A DNA stretch of 35,103 bases from Parcubacteria group bacterium GW2011_GWF1_45_5 (GTDB lineage: Bacteria > Patescibacteriota > Minisyncoccia > UBA6257 > Brennerbacteraceae): contig LCLB01000001.1 in NCBI GenBank assembly GCA_001001795.1, positions 8,249 to 43,351 on the forward strand, given 5' to 3'. Below, piece by piece: positions 1 to 7,796 of this stretch. The position numbers were made by a program, and so were the translations under genes. The number at the start of each line of letters is the position of its first letter. Position 1 is the stretch's first letter. The notes beneath the pieces were generated by a model. That model ran no database searches. It was not told where the DNA came from and worked only from the letters and a program-made list of their open reading frames with translations.

Positions 1-1
1 C

Positions 2-529
2 GTGAAGGGAAGCTTTGCCGTAGCGATGCGTGCAATACGGAACGTGGTGAACTTGGATGCGAGTATCGTCACCAACATCGTGGTGTGTTCAGAAAATTTC
101 CGTTTCCTCAAACAATATATCGATGTTCTTGTACAGGCACGGGTGAGCAAGACTATTTTCCTGTTCATTGTGCCCGAAGGGAATGCGTTGCGTAACTCGT
201 CTTTAATCCCGGCGCTTCCGGAAGTTATCCCGTACGTACAGGATGCCGTTGATTATGCCAATATAAAAGGTGTTTACCCTGCGCTAACTTTTTTCCCTTT
301 TTGTGCGCTTGATCCGTATTATATTTCGTATGCGGCGGAAGCATATATGCCGGACCGGTTTAAAGATCCCGAGGCGTTTTCCGCGCGGAGGCATAGGCCA
401 CCGCAGTGTCTCCGGTGCGCGTGTTATCGATTATGCCCCGGGGTCTGGGAAGCGTATTATACACTCCATAGTTTTTGTTTTAAGCCTTTCCCGGTACGCC
501 GCCGTAGTGTGGGATCTCGTCACAAGTAG
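2..529 (+). CDS. Radical SAM protein, C-terminal fragment cut by window edge
   Basis: This is the C-terminal ~175 residues of a radical SAM enzyme; the AdoMet-binding CX3CX2C part lies upstream of the window. The first codon seen (GTG) matches the internal VKGSF of the next gene, so it is not a start. The fragment keeps the array's C-terminal signature: FPFC (C101 of the fragment) followed by CX2CX5C (C136, C139, C145) and then PGVWE, read as ligands of an auxiliary Fe-S cluster. It is clearly paralogous to the next gene, sharing VVCSENF, DYAN.K and FFPFC, which points to tandem duplication. Its codons look more GC-rich than those of that neighbour. Substrate unknown. Confidence 0.85.
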   Translation: MKGSFAVAMRAIRNVVNLDASIVTNIVVCSENFRFLKQYIDVLVQARVSKTIFLFIVPEGNALRNSSLIPALPEVIPYVQDAVDYANIKGVYPALTFFPFCALDPYYISYAAEAYMPDRFKDPEAFSARRHRPPQCLRCACYRLCPGVWEAYYTLHSFCFKPFPVRRRSVGSRHK

Positions 530-532
530 CCG

Positions 533-652
533 ATGACCGGTAGATTATTGGTTTCTCTGCCACATTTTTTATCCCACGCGGTTCGCGCGCTGACGGAGGG
601 CGGTGGTATATCATGGAATCTCATTTGTTTTCTTAATATTCTTATATTATGA
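533..652 (+). CDS. Short ORF (39 aa) between radical SAM genes, candidate peptide
   Basis: An ATG three bases after the preceding stop opens a 39-codon ORF ending in TGA, filling most of the gap between two paralogous radical SAM genes. The product starts MTGRLLVSL, has one cysteine and ends in a hydrophobic stretch (CFLNILIL). A small ORF beside radical SAM/SPASM enzymes could be a ribosomal peptide substrate. It shows a loose resemblance to the 46-aa ORF at 4432 (TGxL near the start, GI..W then C near the end). Against this, a good promoter for the next gene overlaps its 3' end, so it may be non-coding. No known family recognised. Confidence 0.3.
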   Translation: MTGRLLVSLPHFLSHAVRALTEGGGISWNLICFLNILIL

Positions 653-653
653 T
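625..653 (+). promoter_or_regulatory. Predicted sigma70-type promoter of second radical SAM gene
   Basis: The -35 TTGTTT (625-630) and -10 TATGAT (648-653) are separated by 17 bp. Transcription would begin near 660, about 25 nt before the start codon at 686. Prediction from sequence only. Confidence 0.45.
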
Positions 654-685
654 AAACAGTACAGATAGCGGATATTCATACTTTC

Positions 686-1570
686 ATGCGTCATTACAGA
701 CTTTTCCTGACGAGTGTTCGCAATGAGAATTGTTCGTTTTGTTCGGTAAAAGACGATCCGTTTGTCTCCCTTTCTTTTTTGGATGCGGTTACCTTGCTCC
801 GGGAGGCTCGAAGAAAAGGTGCCGATTATTTAAGCATAGACGGAGGAGAGGTAACGATGACGTCCTACTTTACGAAACTGATTCAGCGAAGCGTTTCCCT
901 TGGTTTCAAAAAGATAGTCGTCAATACAAACGGTTTTGGTTTTCGCAATCGTGATTTTACCGAAACCGTTTTGGAAGAAAGGCAGCATATATTGAGGATA
1001 TGCATTTCCTTGTATGGTCATAATAAGCGCGTACATGACAGATTGACTAACGTAAAAGGAAGCTTCGATGCCACGATAAAGGCCATAAAAAACATAACCG
1101 ACATGCGAGGTGATCTTGTTGCCAGTCTGGTCGTATGCTCGGAAAACTTTCCCTTTTTGAAAAAATATATCGGCACTCTGAAACGATTGAAGATAAAAAC
1201 AGTGATTATATCATTTGTTGCAGTTGAGGATGATGTGTTATGGAAGCCGTCATTTGTTCCCGATATAAGAGATACCATTCCGTTTCTTCAAAAGGCAATT
1301 GACTACGCCAATACAAAAAATATAAGCATATCGCTTGTTTTTTTTCCTTTTTGCGTACTGGGTAAATATTACACCGAGTATGCGACCGAGAGGTATGCGG
1401 GCAATCGTTATAAGAATCAAAAAGAGTTTTTTAAAGGAAAACACATTTCGAAACAGTGTTTTGGATGCACCTATTACAATTCATGTCCGGGCGTTTGGGA
1501 AGAATATTATAAATTGCGCGGTTTCAGGTTCAGGCCCGTATCCGCAAGACTTCACGAGTCATCTAATTAA
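686..1570 (+). CDS. Radical SAM paralogue lacking first cluster cysteine
   Basis: This 294-aa protein has the layout of a radical SAM/SPASM-like enzyme: GGE at 53-55, a substrate-side motif H-D-R-L-T...GSF (117-127), FPFC (C223) and a CX2CX5C end (C258, C261, C267). The AdoMet 4Fe-4S motif is broken: where paralogues have CNNNCxFC it has R12-N-E-N-C16-x2-C19. The codon is CGC (719-721), one transition from TGC. The reading frame is otherwise intact and the auxiliary cysteines are kept. It may therefore be a non-catalytic partner, an enzyme with a different cluster ligand, or an early pseudogene. Closest visible relative is the truncated gene before it. The ATG at 686 aligns with the N-termini of paralogues. 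Confidence 0.8.
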   Translation: MRHYRLFLTSVRNENCSFCSVKDDPFVSLSFLDAVTLLREARRKGADYLSIDGGEVTMTSYFTKLIQRSVSLGFKKIVVNTNGFGFRNRDFTETVLEERQHILRICISLYGHNKRVHDRLTNVKGSFDATIKAIKNITDMRGDLVASLVVCSENFPFLKKYIGTLKRLKIKTVIISFVAVEDDVLWKPSFVPDIRDTIPFLQKAIDYANTKNISISLVFFPFCVLGKYYTEYATERYAGNRYKNQKEFFKGKHISKQCFGCTYYNSCPGVWEEYYKLRGFRFRPVSARLHESSN

Positions 1571-1591
1571 TGAGTATTCATTTTGTTTCTA

Positions 1592-3517
1592 ATGGAACGC
1601 ATAGATATAAAAATAGGATTCCAATGCAATAATCGTTGTCTTTTCTGTATTCAGGGAGAGAGGCGGTACAGTGAGCCGGATAAGTCCGAAAAAGAAATAC
1701 GGGATATTCTGCGAAGGATGAGGAAAAACCATAACGGTGTTGTTTTCACCGGTGGAGAGCCGACCATAAGACCGGAGCTTTTGGACCTGGTGCGGTACGC
1801 TAAAGAAATAGGGTACCGGCATATTCAAATCCAAAGCAACGGACGGATGTTCGCGTATCCGGAATATTGTCAGGCGTTGATAAGGGCTGGATGTAACGAA
1901 TTTTCTCCCGCACTTCACGGTTCCACTTCTCGCATACACGACTCTTTGACTCGTGCGCCCGGCAGCTTCAATCAAACAGTTCGGGGTATCCGGAATCTGA
2001 AAGCGCTGGGTCAGCACATTATTACCAACAGCGTTGTCACCAAAATGAATTATAAAGATTTGCCCGCGCTGGCTCGTTTGCTGGTGAGTCTTGGTGTTGA
2101 TCAGTTCCAGTTTGCCTTTATGCATATTAATCCGGTCATAGCGCACGATTCTTCATTGATCCGAAAACTTGTCCCCCGATATCAAGAAGCAGTTCCTTAC
2201 ATGAAGAGAGGTATAGAGATAGGGGGAAAAGCGGGGATAAGGGTTATGGTTGAAGCAACGCCATATTGTTTTATGAAAGGATATGAGAAATATGTGTCCG
2301 AGCAGTATATTCCTTTCTCAAGCGTAGTAGACGGCAAAAAAGAAATAACGGATTACGGTTCATATAGGAAAAATATCGGAAAATCCAAAGGGCCTAAATG
2401 TAGTCAATGTATATATAATGGGGTCTGCGAGGGTCCTTGGGCCGAATATCCCCGTATTTTCGGGTGGTCGGAATTAAAACCCGTATATTCCGATCCAGAA
2501 ATTATATCCAGTACCGGTGCCGTAGACGAAAAGGAAAGCGTAAAACGTGGGAAAGGATCAAAGGAAGACCAATCGTCTTCCGGAAAGGTTTTTCTGGTCA
2601 TGACGGGCTTTTTATGCAACAACGATTGCGTTATGTGCAGCGTGAAACCCAAGGCGTTGCAGTATGTTTCCCGAAGCACAAAAGAGATTATCAAGGACAT
2701 GGAAAGGGGAATAAAGTCCGGCTATGAGAATATTGAATTTACAGGAGGAGAGCCGACAACAAGAGATGATGTATTATTACTGATCAAAAAGGCGAAAAAA
2801 TTGGGATACAGGGATGTCGCGCTCGGAACCAATGCCCGGACGTCGAGTTCTTTGTCGTTTTTGAAGGAATTGCAGAGAAATGGTTTAACCAGGTTGGTAA
2901 CAACAGTATACGGACCGACCCCGAAAGTTCATGATAAGGTGACCCGGGTGCGGGAAAGTTTCAGGCAAACTATTCAAGGTGTTAGAAACTCGCTTCGTTT
3001 AGGGATTATGACAAGCGTTAACACAGTTGTCTTCAATATGACTGTTGGTTCTTTGAGGGACACGGGGCTTTTTCTATTTTCTCTTGGTGTGAGGCATTGG
3101 ACTTTGCTCGATTTGATTCCGGACGGATATGTACACGATCAGTATTCGCTTTTTTCGGTGCACCCAGAAAGTCTACAAAATGCTTTGAAAAGAATAGGTC
3201 CGGTTCTTCCAAAATTCGGGCAGGTTTTATTCATGGACTTCCCTTATTGTTTATTCCCACCCTCATTATTGAAAATGGAAAACTGTCATTTCATTAACGC
3301 GAAAGAGAGAACCGAGATCATTAAACAGGTTGGCTATAATCCAAAGCGTTTTCAAGAAAAATCTAATACCTATTACGATATCCATAAAACCAGGGTTCGG
3401 AAATGCTCGAAATGCGTCTATCGCGACGAATGTGGAGGCGTCTGGGTTCCATTTCCGGATTCATATGGGGAGTCTTTTATTAAACCGTTTATCAGGAGAA
3501 TAGACAGGGATCGATAA
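1592..3517 (+). CDS. Double radical SAM/SPASM-like fusion protein
   Basis: The 641-aa product consists of two complete radical SAM modules in tandem. Module 1 has C12-x3-C16-x2-C19, FTGGEPT, the LHGS...HDSLTRAPGSF motif, TPYC (C226) and CX2CX5C (C270, C273, C279). Module 2 has C342-x3-C346-x2-C349, FTGGEPT, VYGP...HDKVTR, FPYC (C553) and CX2CX5C (C605, C608, C614). A hydrophilic, charged linker rich in Ser, Lys and Glu (about 305-333) joins them. All cluster ligands are present in both halves, so up to four Fe-S clusters are expected. ATG 1592 is preferred; a TTG three codons upstream is the alternative. The halves are diverged, so the fusion is not recent. Substrate unknown; two successive radical reactions on one substrate are plausible. 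Confidence 0.88.
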   Translation: MERIDIKIGFQCNNRCLFCIQGERRYSEPDKSEKEIRDILRRMRKNHNGVVFTGGEPTIRPELLDLVRYAKEIGYRHIQIQSNGRMFAYPEYCQALIRAGCNEFSPALHGSTSRIHDSLTRAPGSFNQTVRGIRNLKALGQHIITNSVVTKMNYKDLPALARLLVSLGVDQFQFAFMHINPVIAHDSSLIRKLVPRYQEAVPYMKRGIEIGGKAGIRVMVEATPYCFMKGYEKYVSEQYIPFSSVVDGKKEITDYGSYRKNIGKSKGPKCSQCIYNGVCEGPWAEYPRIFGWSELKPVYSDPEIISSTGAVDEKESVKRGKGSKEDQSSSGKVFLVMTGFLCNNDCVMCSVKPKALQYVSRSTKEIIKDMERGIKSGYENIEFTGGEPTTRDDVLLLIKKAKKLGYRDVALGTNARTSSSLSFLKELQRNGLTRLVTTVYGPTPKVHDKVTRVRESFRQTIQGVRNSLRLGIMTSVNTVVFNMTVGSLRDTGLFLFSLGVRHWTLLDLIPDGYVHDQYSLFSVHPESLQNALKRIGPVLPKFGQVLFMDFPYCLFPPSLLKMENCHFINAKERTEIIKQVGYNPKRFQEKSNTYYDIHKTRVRKCSKCVYRDECGGVWVPFPDSYGESFIKPFIRRIDRDR

Positions 3518-3545
3518 GGATATATGATTAAGGTGTACAGTACAT

Positions 3546-4430
3546 ATGAGTGGTATCAGAAAAAAGATTAAAAATAAAGAAACGAGCCCATACGTTTACG
3601 TTGGGTATGCTTGCAACAATAATTGCATATTTTGCAGTGAGGCCGATGAATATCTTTCTGGGTTGAAGGAAAAGTCCATTGCGGAAATCAGAAAAGAACT
3701 CCGGATAATAAGAAAAAAATATGATTTCGTAAGCATCATGGGCAGGGAGCCGACAGTGAGAAAGGATATTCTAGAAATCATAAGATTTGCCCGGAGCCTT
3801 AAGTTCAGACAGGTGGGGTTGACAACGAATGGTCGTATGTTCTCTATCTCGTCTTTCACGAAAGCGGTTCTCGCTACGGGTATCAATCAAATCGGGGTTT
3901 CTCTTTCCGGGGCATCGGCCCGTATCCATGATCGCCAGACACTTGTCCCGGGAAGTTTTAAACAAACAATCGCCGGCATCAAAAGCATCATCAGATACAA
4001 AGGAAAAAACACAAGCCTTCTTGTTAACCTTCCAATGAACAGGTTGAATTATCGTAATCTTGGCGCGGAGCTGGAGCTATTAACCGGTTTAAGAGTCCGA
4101 GAGATAAATATTCTAAATATTTCCCCATTAAGCACGCGTTCTGCCACCAAAAAGCTGATTATGCCGATGCCCCGGCTTGGCGCTTACGTTTTTAATGTTT
4201 TAAAAAGAGGTGGTTTTTTGAACAAAACAGATTTGAGGGTTTTGTTGGTCGAATTTCCTCCGTGCAGTTTGCCGAAAGAGGCGCAGGTATATTCTTTTCC
4301 TTGCCTGGAGAAAAACAACGACAAAGTCAGAATCTCTCTTTGCAGACAATGTTCTTATAAAATTAAATGTGACGGAATCCTGAATTCATATCTTCGTTTG
4401 TATGGCGATAATGAGTTTATCCTGGAATAA
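3546..4430 (+). CDS. Radical SAM protein with GRE in place of GGE
   Basis: This 294-aa radical SAM protein has an intact C23-x3-C27-x2-C30 motif (YACNNNCIFC), the array-typical HDRQT...PGSF motif, FPPC (C240) and CX2CX5C (C266, C269, C275). The GGE motif that normally contacts the AdoMet amino group reads M-G66-R67-E68-P-T; AGG at 3744-3746 is one transition from GGG. Activity may be altered or lost, although all cluster cysteines remain. It begins 28 nt after the double-module gene, so co-transcription is likely. A 46-codon ORF starts one base after its stop. Substrate unknown. Confidence 0.85.
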   Translation: MSGIRKKIKNKETSPYVYVGYACNNNCIFCSEADEYLSGLKEKSIAEIRKELRIIRKKYDFVSIMGREPTVRKDILEIIRFARSLKFRQVGLTTNGRMFSISSFTKAVLATGINQIGVSLSGASARIHDRQTLVPGSFKQTIAGIKSIIRYKGKNTSLLVNLPMNRLNYRNLGAELELLTGLRVREINILNISPLSTRSATKKLIMPMPRLGAYVFNVLKRGGFLNKTDLRVLLVEFPPCSLPKEAQVYSFPCLEKNNDKVRISLCRQCSYKIKCDGILNSYLRLYGDNEFILE

Positions 4431-4431
4431 A

Positions 4432-4572
4432 ATGAACACCGGAGCTTTAACCATATCTCGAAATAGGATATTGGATTTAGTTTACGAACCTCTCAAAAAA
4501 CCGGGCACTCTTTCCGGAATTCCTCGGTGGTTGTCGAAGAGATGTCCTTACACGATCCTTTATAATTTATAA
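4432..4572 (+). CDS. Short ORF (46 aa), candidate peptide substrate
   Basis: The ATG lies one base after the TAA of the preceding radical SAM gene, and the ORF ends in TAA nine bases before the next start, so it occupies nearly the whole 151-nt gap. The product begins MNTGALTIS, is basic (several Lys/Arg), and has a single cysteine in a C-terminal KRCPYTILYNL segment. Size, spacing and neighbours fit a precursor peptide modified by an adjacent radical SAM enzyme; this is inference only. Its 3' end overlaps TATAAT-like DNA that may be promoter for the next gene. No known RiPP family recognised. Confidence 0.35.
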   Translation: MNTGALTISRNRILDLVYEPLKKPGTLSGIPRWLSKRCPYTILYNL

Positions 4573-4573
4573 T
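4561..4573 (+). promoter_or_regulatory. Two overlapping -10-like TATAAT elements
   Basis: Perfect TATAAT hexamers occur at 4561-4566 and 4568-4573, just before the ATG at 4582. Neither has a good -35 at 16-18 bp. Use of the second would give an almost leaderless mRNA. Confidence 0.3.
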
Positions 4574-4581
4574 ATCTTGAT

Positions 4582-5598
4582 ATGAAAAGAGCCGAAAACA
4601 ATCAGGGTGTTGCCCCAGGCGGGAGCGTTGTGACGCACGAGGCACATGCGTATATCCAACTGAACACTACTTGTAATCAAAAATGTTTATTTTGTAACAG
4701 ACCACCCATGGATCCGACGAAGGTCGTTAAGTGGTGTATTCCAAAATCGAAGGACGTCATGAAGGCAATCAAGGATAAGTTAAGGGATCCCGCGATGAAA
4801 AGAATTATCTTTACTGGCGGAGAACCTCTTTTATATCCCGACATTTCTAAAGTTATCCGTTTTGCGAAGAAGTGCGGTTTTATGGTCGAAATTCAAACAA
4901 ATGGTACGTTGTTGGACAGACAGATGATATCTACCTTGAAAGACGCCGGACTGGACATTATTAACTTCGGGTTGCACAGTCATAAGAAGAATGTCAGCAG
5001 CCAGTTGCGGGGTGTCCGGTTTGGCTTTGAAACCATTATAAAAAACCTCCGGCTTGCCGATAAAAACGGTTTTAAAATCCATATCATTCATGTCATTAAT
5101 TCGTTCAATTATAAAGACCTTCCCGGGTTTATTGATTTTATGCACAAGTTGCGTCTTCATAATCTTTGGTTGAATCTTAGTCTGGTTGTTCCGGAGGGCT
5201 GGGCATGGGAGAATAAACGAGTCATTCCCAGGGCGCGGGATATTAAGCCGTTTTTGCAAAAAGCGATGAAAAAATGTTCGACTTACGGAATTCGTTTTGA
5301 TGTTTCGGAAATCGTACCGTTGTGTATCGTTGACGGCTTTGAAAACCATGCCATTTCAACTTTATTCAAGATATCCCAATTTAAAATAGTGGATGATTAT
5401 CTTTCCGGGGTGCGGGGTCTCGATTTTTCCAAACCGTCTTCTTTACAGGCCGCAAAAGCTCCACAGTGCAAAAAGTGTACCATGAATGCGATATGCGCAG
5501 GATTCTACCCACGGCTTAAGGAACTCTACGGTGTAAGAGACTTTATCCCGCGTACAGATGATCCTTTACCGGTTTATAAGAAGCTACGCCTTATATGA
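4582..5598 (+). CDS. Radical SAM/SPASM-like enzyme, LHSH subfamily
   Basis: This 338-aa enzyme has C31-x3-C35-x2-C38 (TTCNQKCLFC), FTGGEP (GGE 79-81), VPLC (C248) and CX2CX5C (C296, C299, C305). The conserved segment after the barrel strand reads GLHSHKK instead of LHGx5HD, and it contains NYKDLPGFIDF. The gene at 6497 shares both features, so these two form a subfamily distinct from the rest of the array, and they bracket the DUF483-like gene. An N-terminal tail of about 20 residues precedes the barrel. The stop overlaps the next ATG (ATGA), so the two are translationally coupled. Substrate unknown. Confidence 0.88.
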   Translation: MKRAENNQGVAPGGSVVTHEAHAYIQLNTTCNQKCLFCNRPPMDPTKVVKWCIPKSKDVMKAIKDKLRDPAMKRIIFTGGEPLLYPDISKVIRFAKKCGFMVEIQTNGTLLDRQMISTLKDAGLDIINFGLHSHKKNVSSQLRGVRFGFETIIKNLRLADKNGFKIHIIHVINSFNYKDLPGFIDFMHKLRLHNLWLNLSLVVPEGWAWENKRVIPRARDIKPFLQKAMKKCSTYGIRFDVSEIVPLCIVDGFENHAISTLFKISQFKIVDDYLSGVRGLDFSKPSSLQAAKAPQCKKCTMNAICAGFYPRLKELYGVRDFIPRTDDPLPVYKKLRLI

Positions 5599-6500
5599 TG
5601 AATGAAAAAGAACTGTCCAAAGCGGCAAGAATTGTTCCTCAAACCAATTTTGTTTTGTCGGAATTCATGGCGATGTTGGTCGGTGAAAAACCGGCCATAG
5701 TGACAAGTTTTCAGAATAGAGGAGAGGATAGCTTCATAAAGACCAATTTTCCAGGTTTATTTATGGCCATAGGAAATGGATCCTGGTACATAAAGGAACC
5801 GATTTTAGCCATATCCAGGAATAAAGAATTCGCCCGACAGGCAGCCGACTATCTTAATGTAGTCTCAATAGAGGCGCAAGGGAGGGTTCTGGGCTACCCG
5901 AATTGTTGCAGCAAGCGGCATGCTGATTTTTGTCGCGATGGCAAGGCGCTTGATTCGTCTTTTATTGTCTTCGAAACACACCGAAGTTCAGAGAAACATA
6001 ATTACCTGTTGAATAATCTTTTCAATTTTTACAGTAGGCTCGGGATGGACCAGGGGAGGTTTGATGATTTTATCCGATATGGTAAAGTCAATGAAAGAAT
6101 TTTAGGATTTTATGCCTTCCACCTGGAGTATATTTCTCATATACCTTGCCGTTACGACTGTCCCAAAAGTGTAAAAATCGGAAAAAGGATAGAGTCAATT
6201 TTGAGAAAATATGCCCCCGTGATGGAGAACAACATAAAATATTCCCTTGCGAAACCGGTATTATTCTTCAACCTTTTTAATCTGGTTGTGTTCGATGGTT
6301 ACTGCGAAGGCGACACCTTGTTTTATAGTAAGGTGGCGCCCCCTTATTTTCCTTCAGCCAGTACTTTGGTAGCGCTCCTTAAAGAAGGCAACAGAATTGT
6401 TGTTTCCGACCGCAGAATCTCGATATACAACGGGAACAAAAAACTATTTTCCTATAAAAAAAAGAGTATAAGAGACGGTTTTATCATCGATTTCAAATGA
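5595..6500 (+). CDS. DUF483-like cysteine-rich protein
   Basis: This 301-aa protein of unknown function is coupled by ATGA overlaps to radical SAM genes on both sides (5595 and 6497), so the three are almost certainly made together. Two conserved-looking cysteine clusters stand out: G100-Y-P-N-C104-C105 with C113, and H182-I-P-C185-x3-C189-x2-S192. A GYPxCC plus HxPCxxxC pattern recalls the DUF483 family; this is from memory of the family and is not verified. The cysteines could bind metal or an Fe-S cluster, or take part in thiol chemistry. No signal peptide or membrane segment is evident. A second ATG directly follows the first. Confidence 0.6.
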   Translation: MMNEKELSKAARIVPQTNFVLSEFMAMLVGEKPAIVTSFQNRGEDSFIKTNFPGLFMAIGNGSWYIKEPILAISRNKEFARQAADYLNVVSIEAQGRVLGYPNCCSKRHADFCRDGKALDSSFIVFETHRSSEKHNYLLNNLFNFYSRLGMDQGRFDDFIRYGKVNERILGFYAFHLEYISHIPCRYDCPKSVKIGKRIESILRKYAPVMENNIKYSLAKPVLFFNLFNLVVFDGYCEGDTLFYSKVAPPYFPSASTLVALLKEGNRIVVSDRRISIYNGNKKLFSYKKKSIRDGFIIDFK

Positions 6501-7762
6501 TTCCTTCGGGACAGAATCTTACATTAGATCAATCCAAGAATAAAATGAAAACAACCGACATATTTAAAGGCAAAGAGATCGAAGCATCTTCTCATGATTC
6601 CGTGCGCCATCCGGAGATGCTCTATATCAGCATAGACGAGCAATGCAATCAGAACTGTGCCTTTTGCGTGGTAAAAGGGGGTAACGAAGGGAAGTTCGGT
6701 TCAATGAGCACCAGCGCAGTGAAAAAGATGATCAGGGCATTTATTGGTTCAGGAGGAAGGCATATTATCTTTACCGGAGGGGAACCTACGTTGCGCAACG
6801 ACCTCCCCGGAATCATAGCGTACGCTGAAAAATTTGCAGGATTATACTCGATCGCCATTATTACCAATGGCACGCGTCTTTCCGATAAGCAGTACGGCAA
6901 AGACCTTCTTGCCGCTGATAAGAAGAACAAGCTCGGCATTTGTGTTTCCTTGCATTCCCACAAAGAAAGAATCAGCGAGTCGCTTACGCATTCTTTCGGA
7001 ACTTTCAAAAAAACAATGAGGGGGATCGAATATTTCGTGAATCACGGGAAGAACCTTTCGATATATCATGTAATCACCTCCCGGAATTACAAGGATCTTC
7101 CGGGATTCGTGAAGTTTTTAAATAAAACATATCCCAGGATAAAGGATGTTACCTTCGCATATCCGTTCCCTCAAGGGAATGCCCTGTTGAATGACTGGAT
7201 TTACGTAAAATTCAGCGCTTTGAAACCATATTTTTTAAGAACCCTTTCCTTTTTGGAAAAAGAGAAATACAACGTAAGCATAGCAAGCTGTGGACAGTTC
7301 CCTCTATGCATTCTGCCCGGATTCGAAGAAAAAGTGCTCCAGCCACTATCTGAGAGCGAGGAGAATGTCTCCGGTGTGGTTGGGGAAAAATCTTTTCATG
7401 AGTTCGAAATGTCATCCTCGGAATGGATTGATCAATATAAAATAGGAGGGAAAGGATGCCGTAATTGTATATTAAACAGGTACTGTCAAGGGTTTTGGAA
7501 AAAGTACGTCGATTTGTTTAGTTTTAACGGTATGCGACCGGTTACAATTTCTAATTTCAAGGGAAACAAAATAAGGGCACCATTAACTAGTGGAAAACAA
7601 ATGCAGGAGATGATCAATAGAATAAAAACAACCAAGATGAATCTTATTCTGCTTGCGCATGTTGACGATGATTATTTGAAAGGACTTTTGGAGTTCTTGA
7701 GAACAAAAAAGGTGTTTGCGGTGGTCGTACATAAGAAACGTATTTTATACCCTTTATCTTAA
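6497..7762 (+). CDS. Radical SAM/SPASM-like enzyme with C-terminal extension
   Basis: This 421-aa protein has C50-x3-C54-x2-C57 (EQCNQNCAFC), FTGGEPT (GGE 94-96), the LHSHKER and NYKDLPGFVKF segments shared with the gene at 4582, FPLC (C271) and CX2CX5C (C321, C324, C330). About 70 residues follow the point where the other array members end (350-421); the tail contains LILLAHVDDDYLKGLLEF and no cysteines. It may be a protein- or substrate-docking addition. The start overlaps the DUF483-like stop (ATGA); ATG 6545 is an alternative that would remove a non-conserved N-terminal tail. Substrate unknown. Confidence 0.86.
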   Translation: MIPSGQNLTLDQSKNKMKTTDIFKGKEIEASSHDSVRHPEMLYISIDEQCNQNCAFCVVKGGNEGKFGSMSTSAVKKMIRAFIGSGGRHIIFTGGEPTLRNDLPGIIAYAEKFAGLYSIAIITNGTRLSDKQYGKDLLAADKKNKLGICVSLHSHKERISESLTHSFGTFKKTMRGIEYFVNHGKNLSIYHVITSRNYKDLPGFVKFLNKTYPRIKDVTFAYPFPQGNALLNDWIYVKFSALKPYFLRTLSFLEKEKYNVSIASCGQFPLCILPGFEEKVLQPLSESEENVSGVVGEKSFHEFEMSSSEWIDQYKIGGKGCRNCILNRYCQGFWKKYVDLFSFNGMRPVTISNFKGNKIRAPLTSGKQMQEMINRIKTTKMNLILLAHVDDDYLKGLLEFLRTKKVFAVVVHKKRILYPLS

Positions 7763-7796
7763 GTATTTTTAGTCAAGGCGGTGGCATAAGCGTCAT

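Noticed and set aside
1589-2146. 185-codon minus-strand frame
   Set aside because: Opposite to module 1 of the double radical SAM gene, with no family features.
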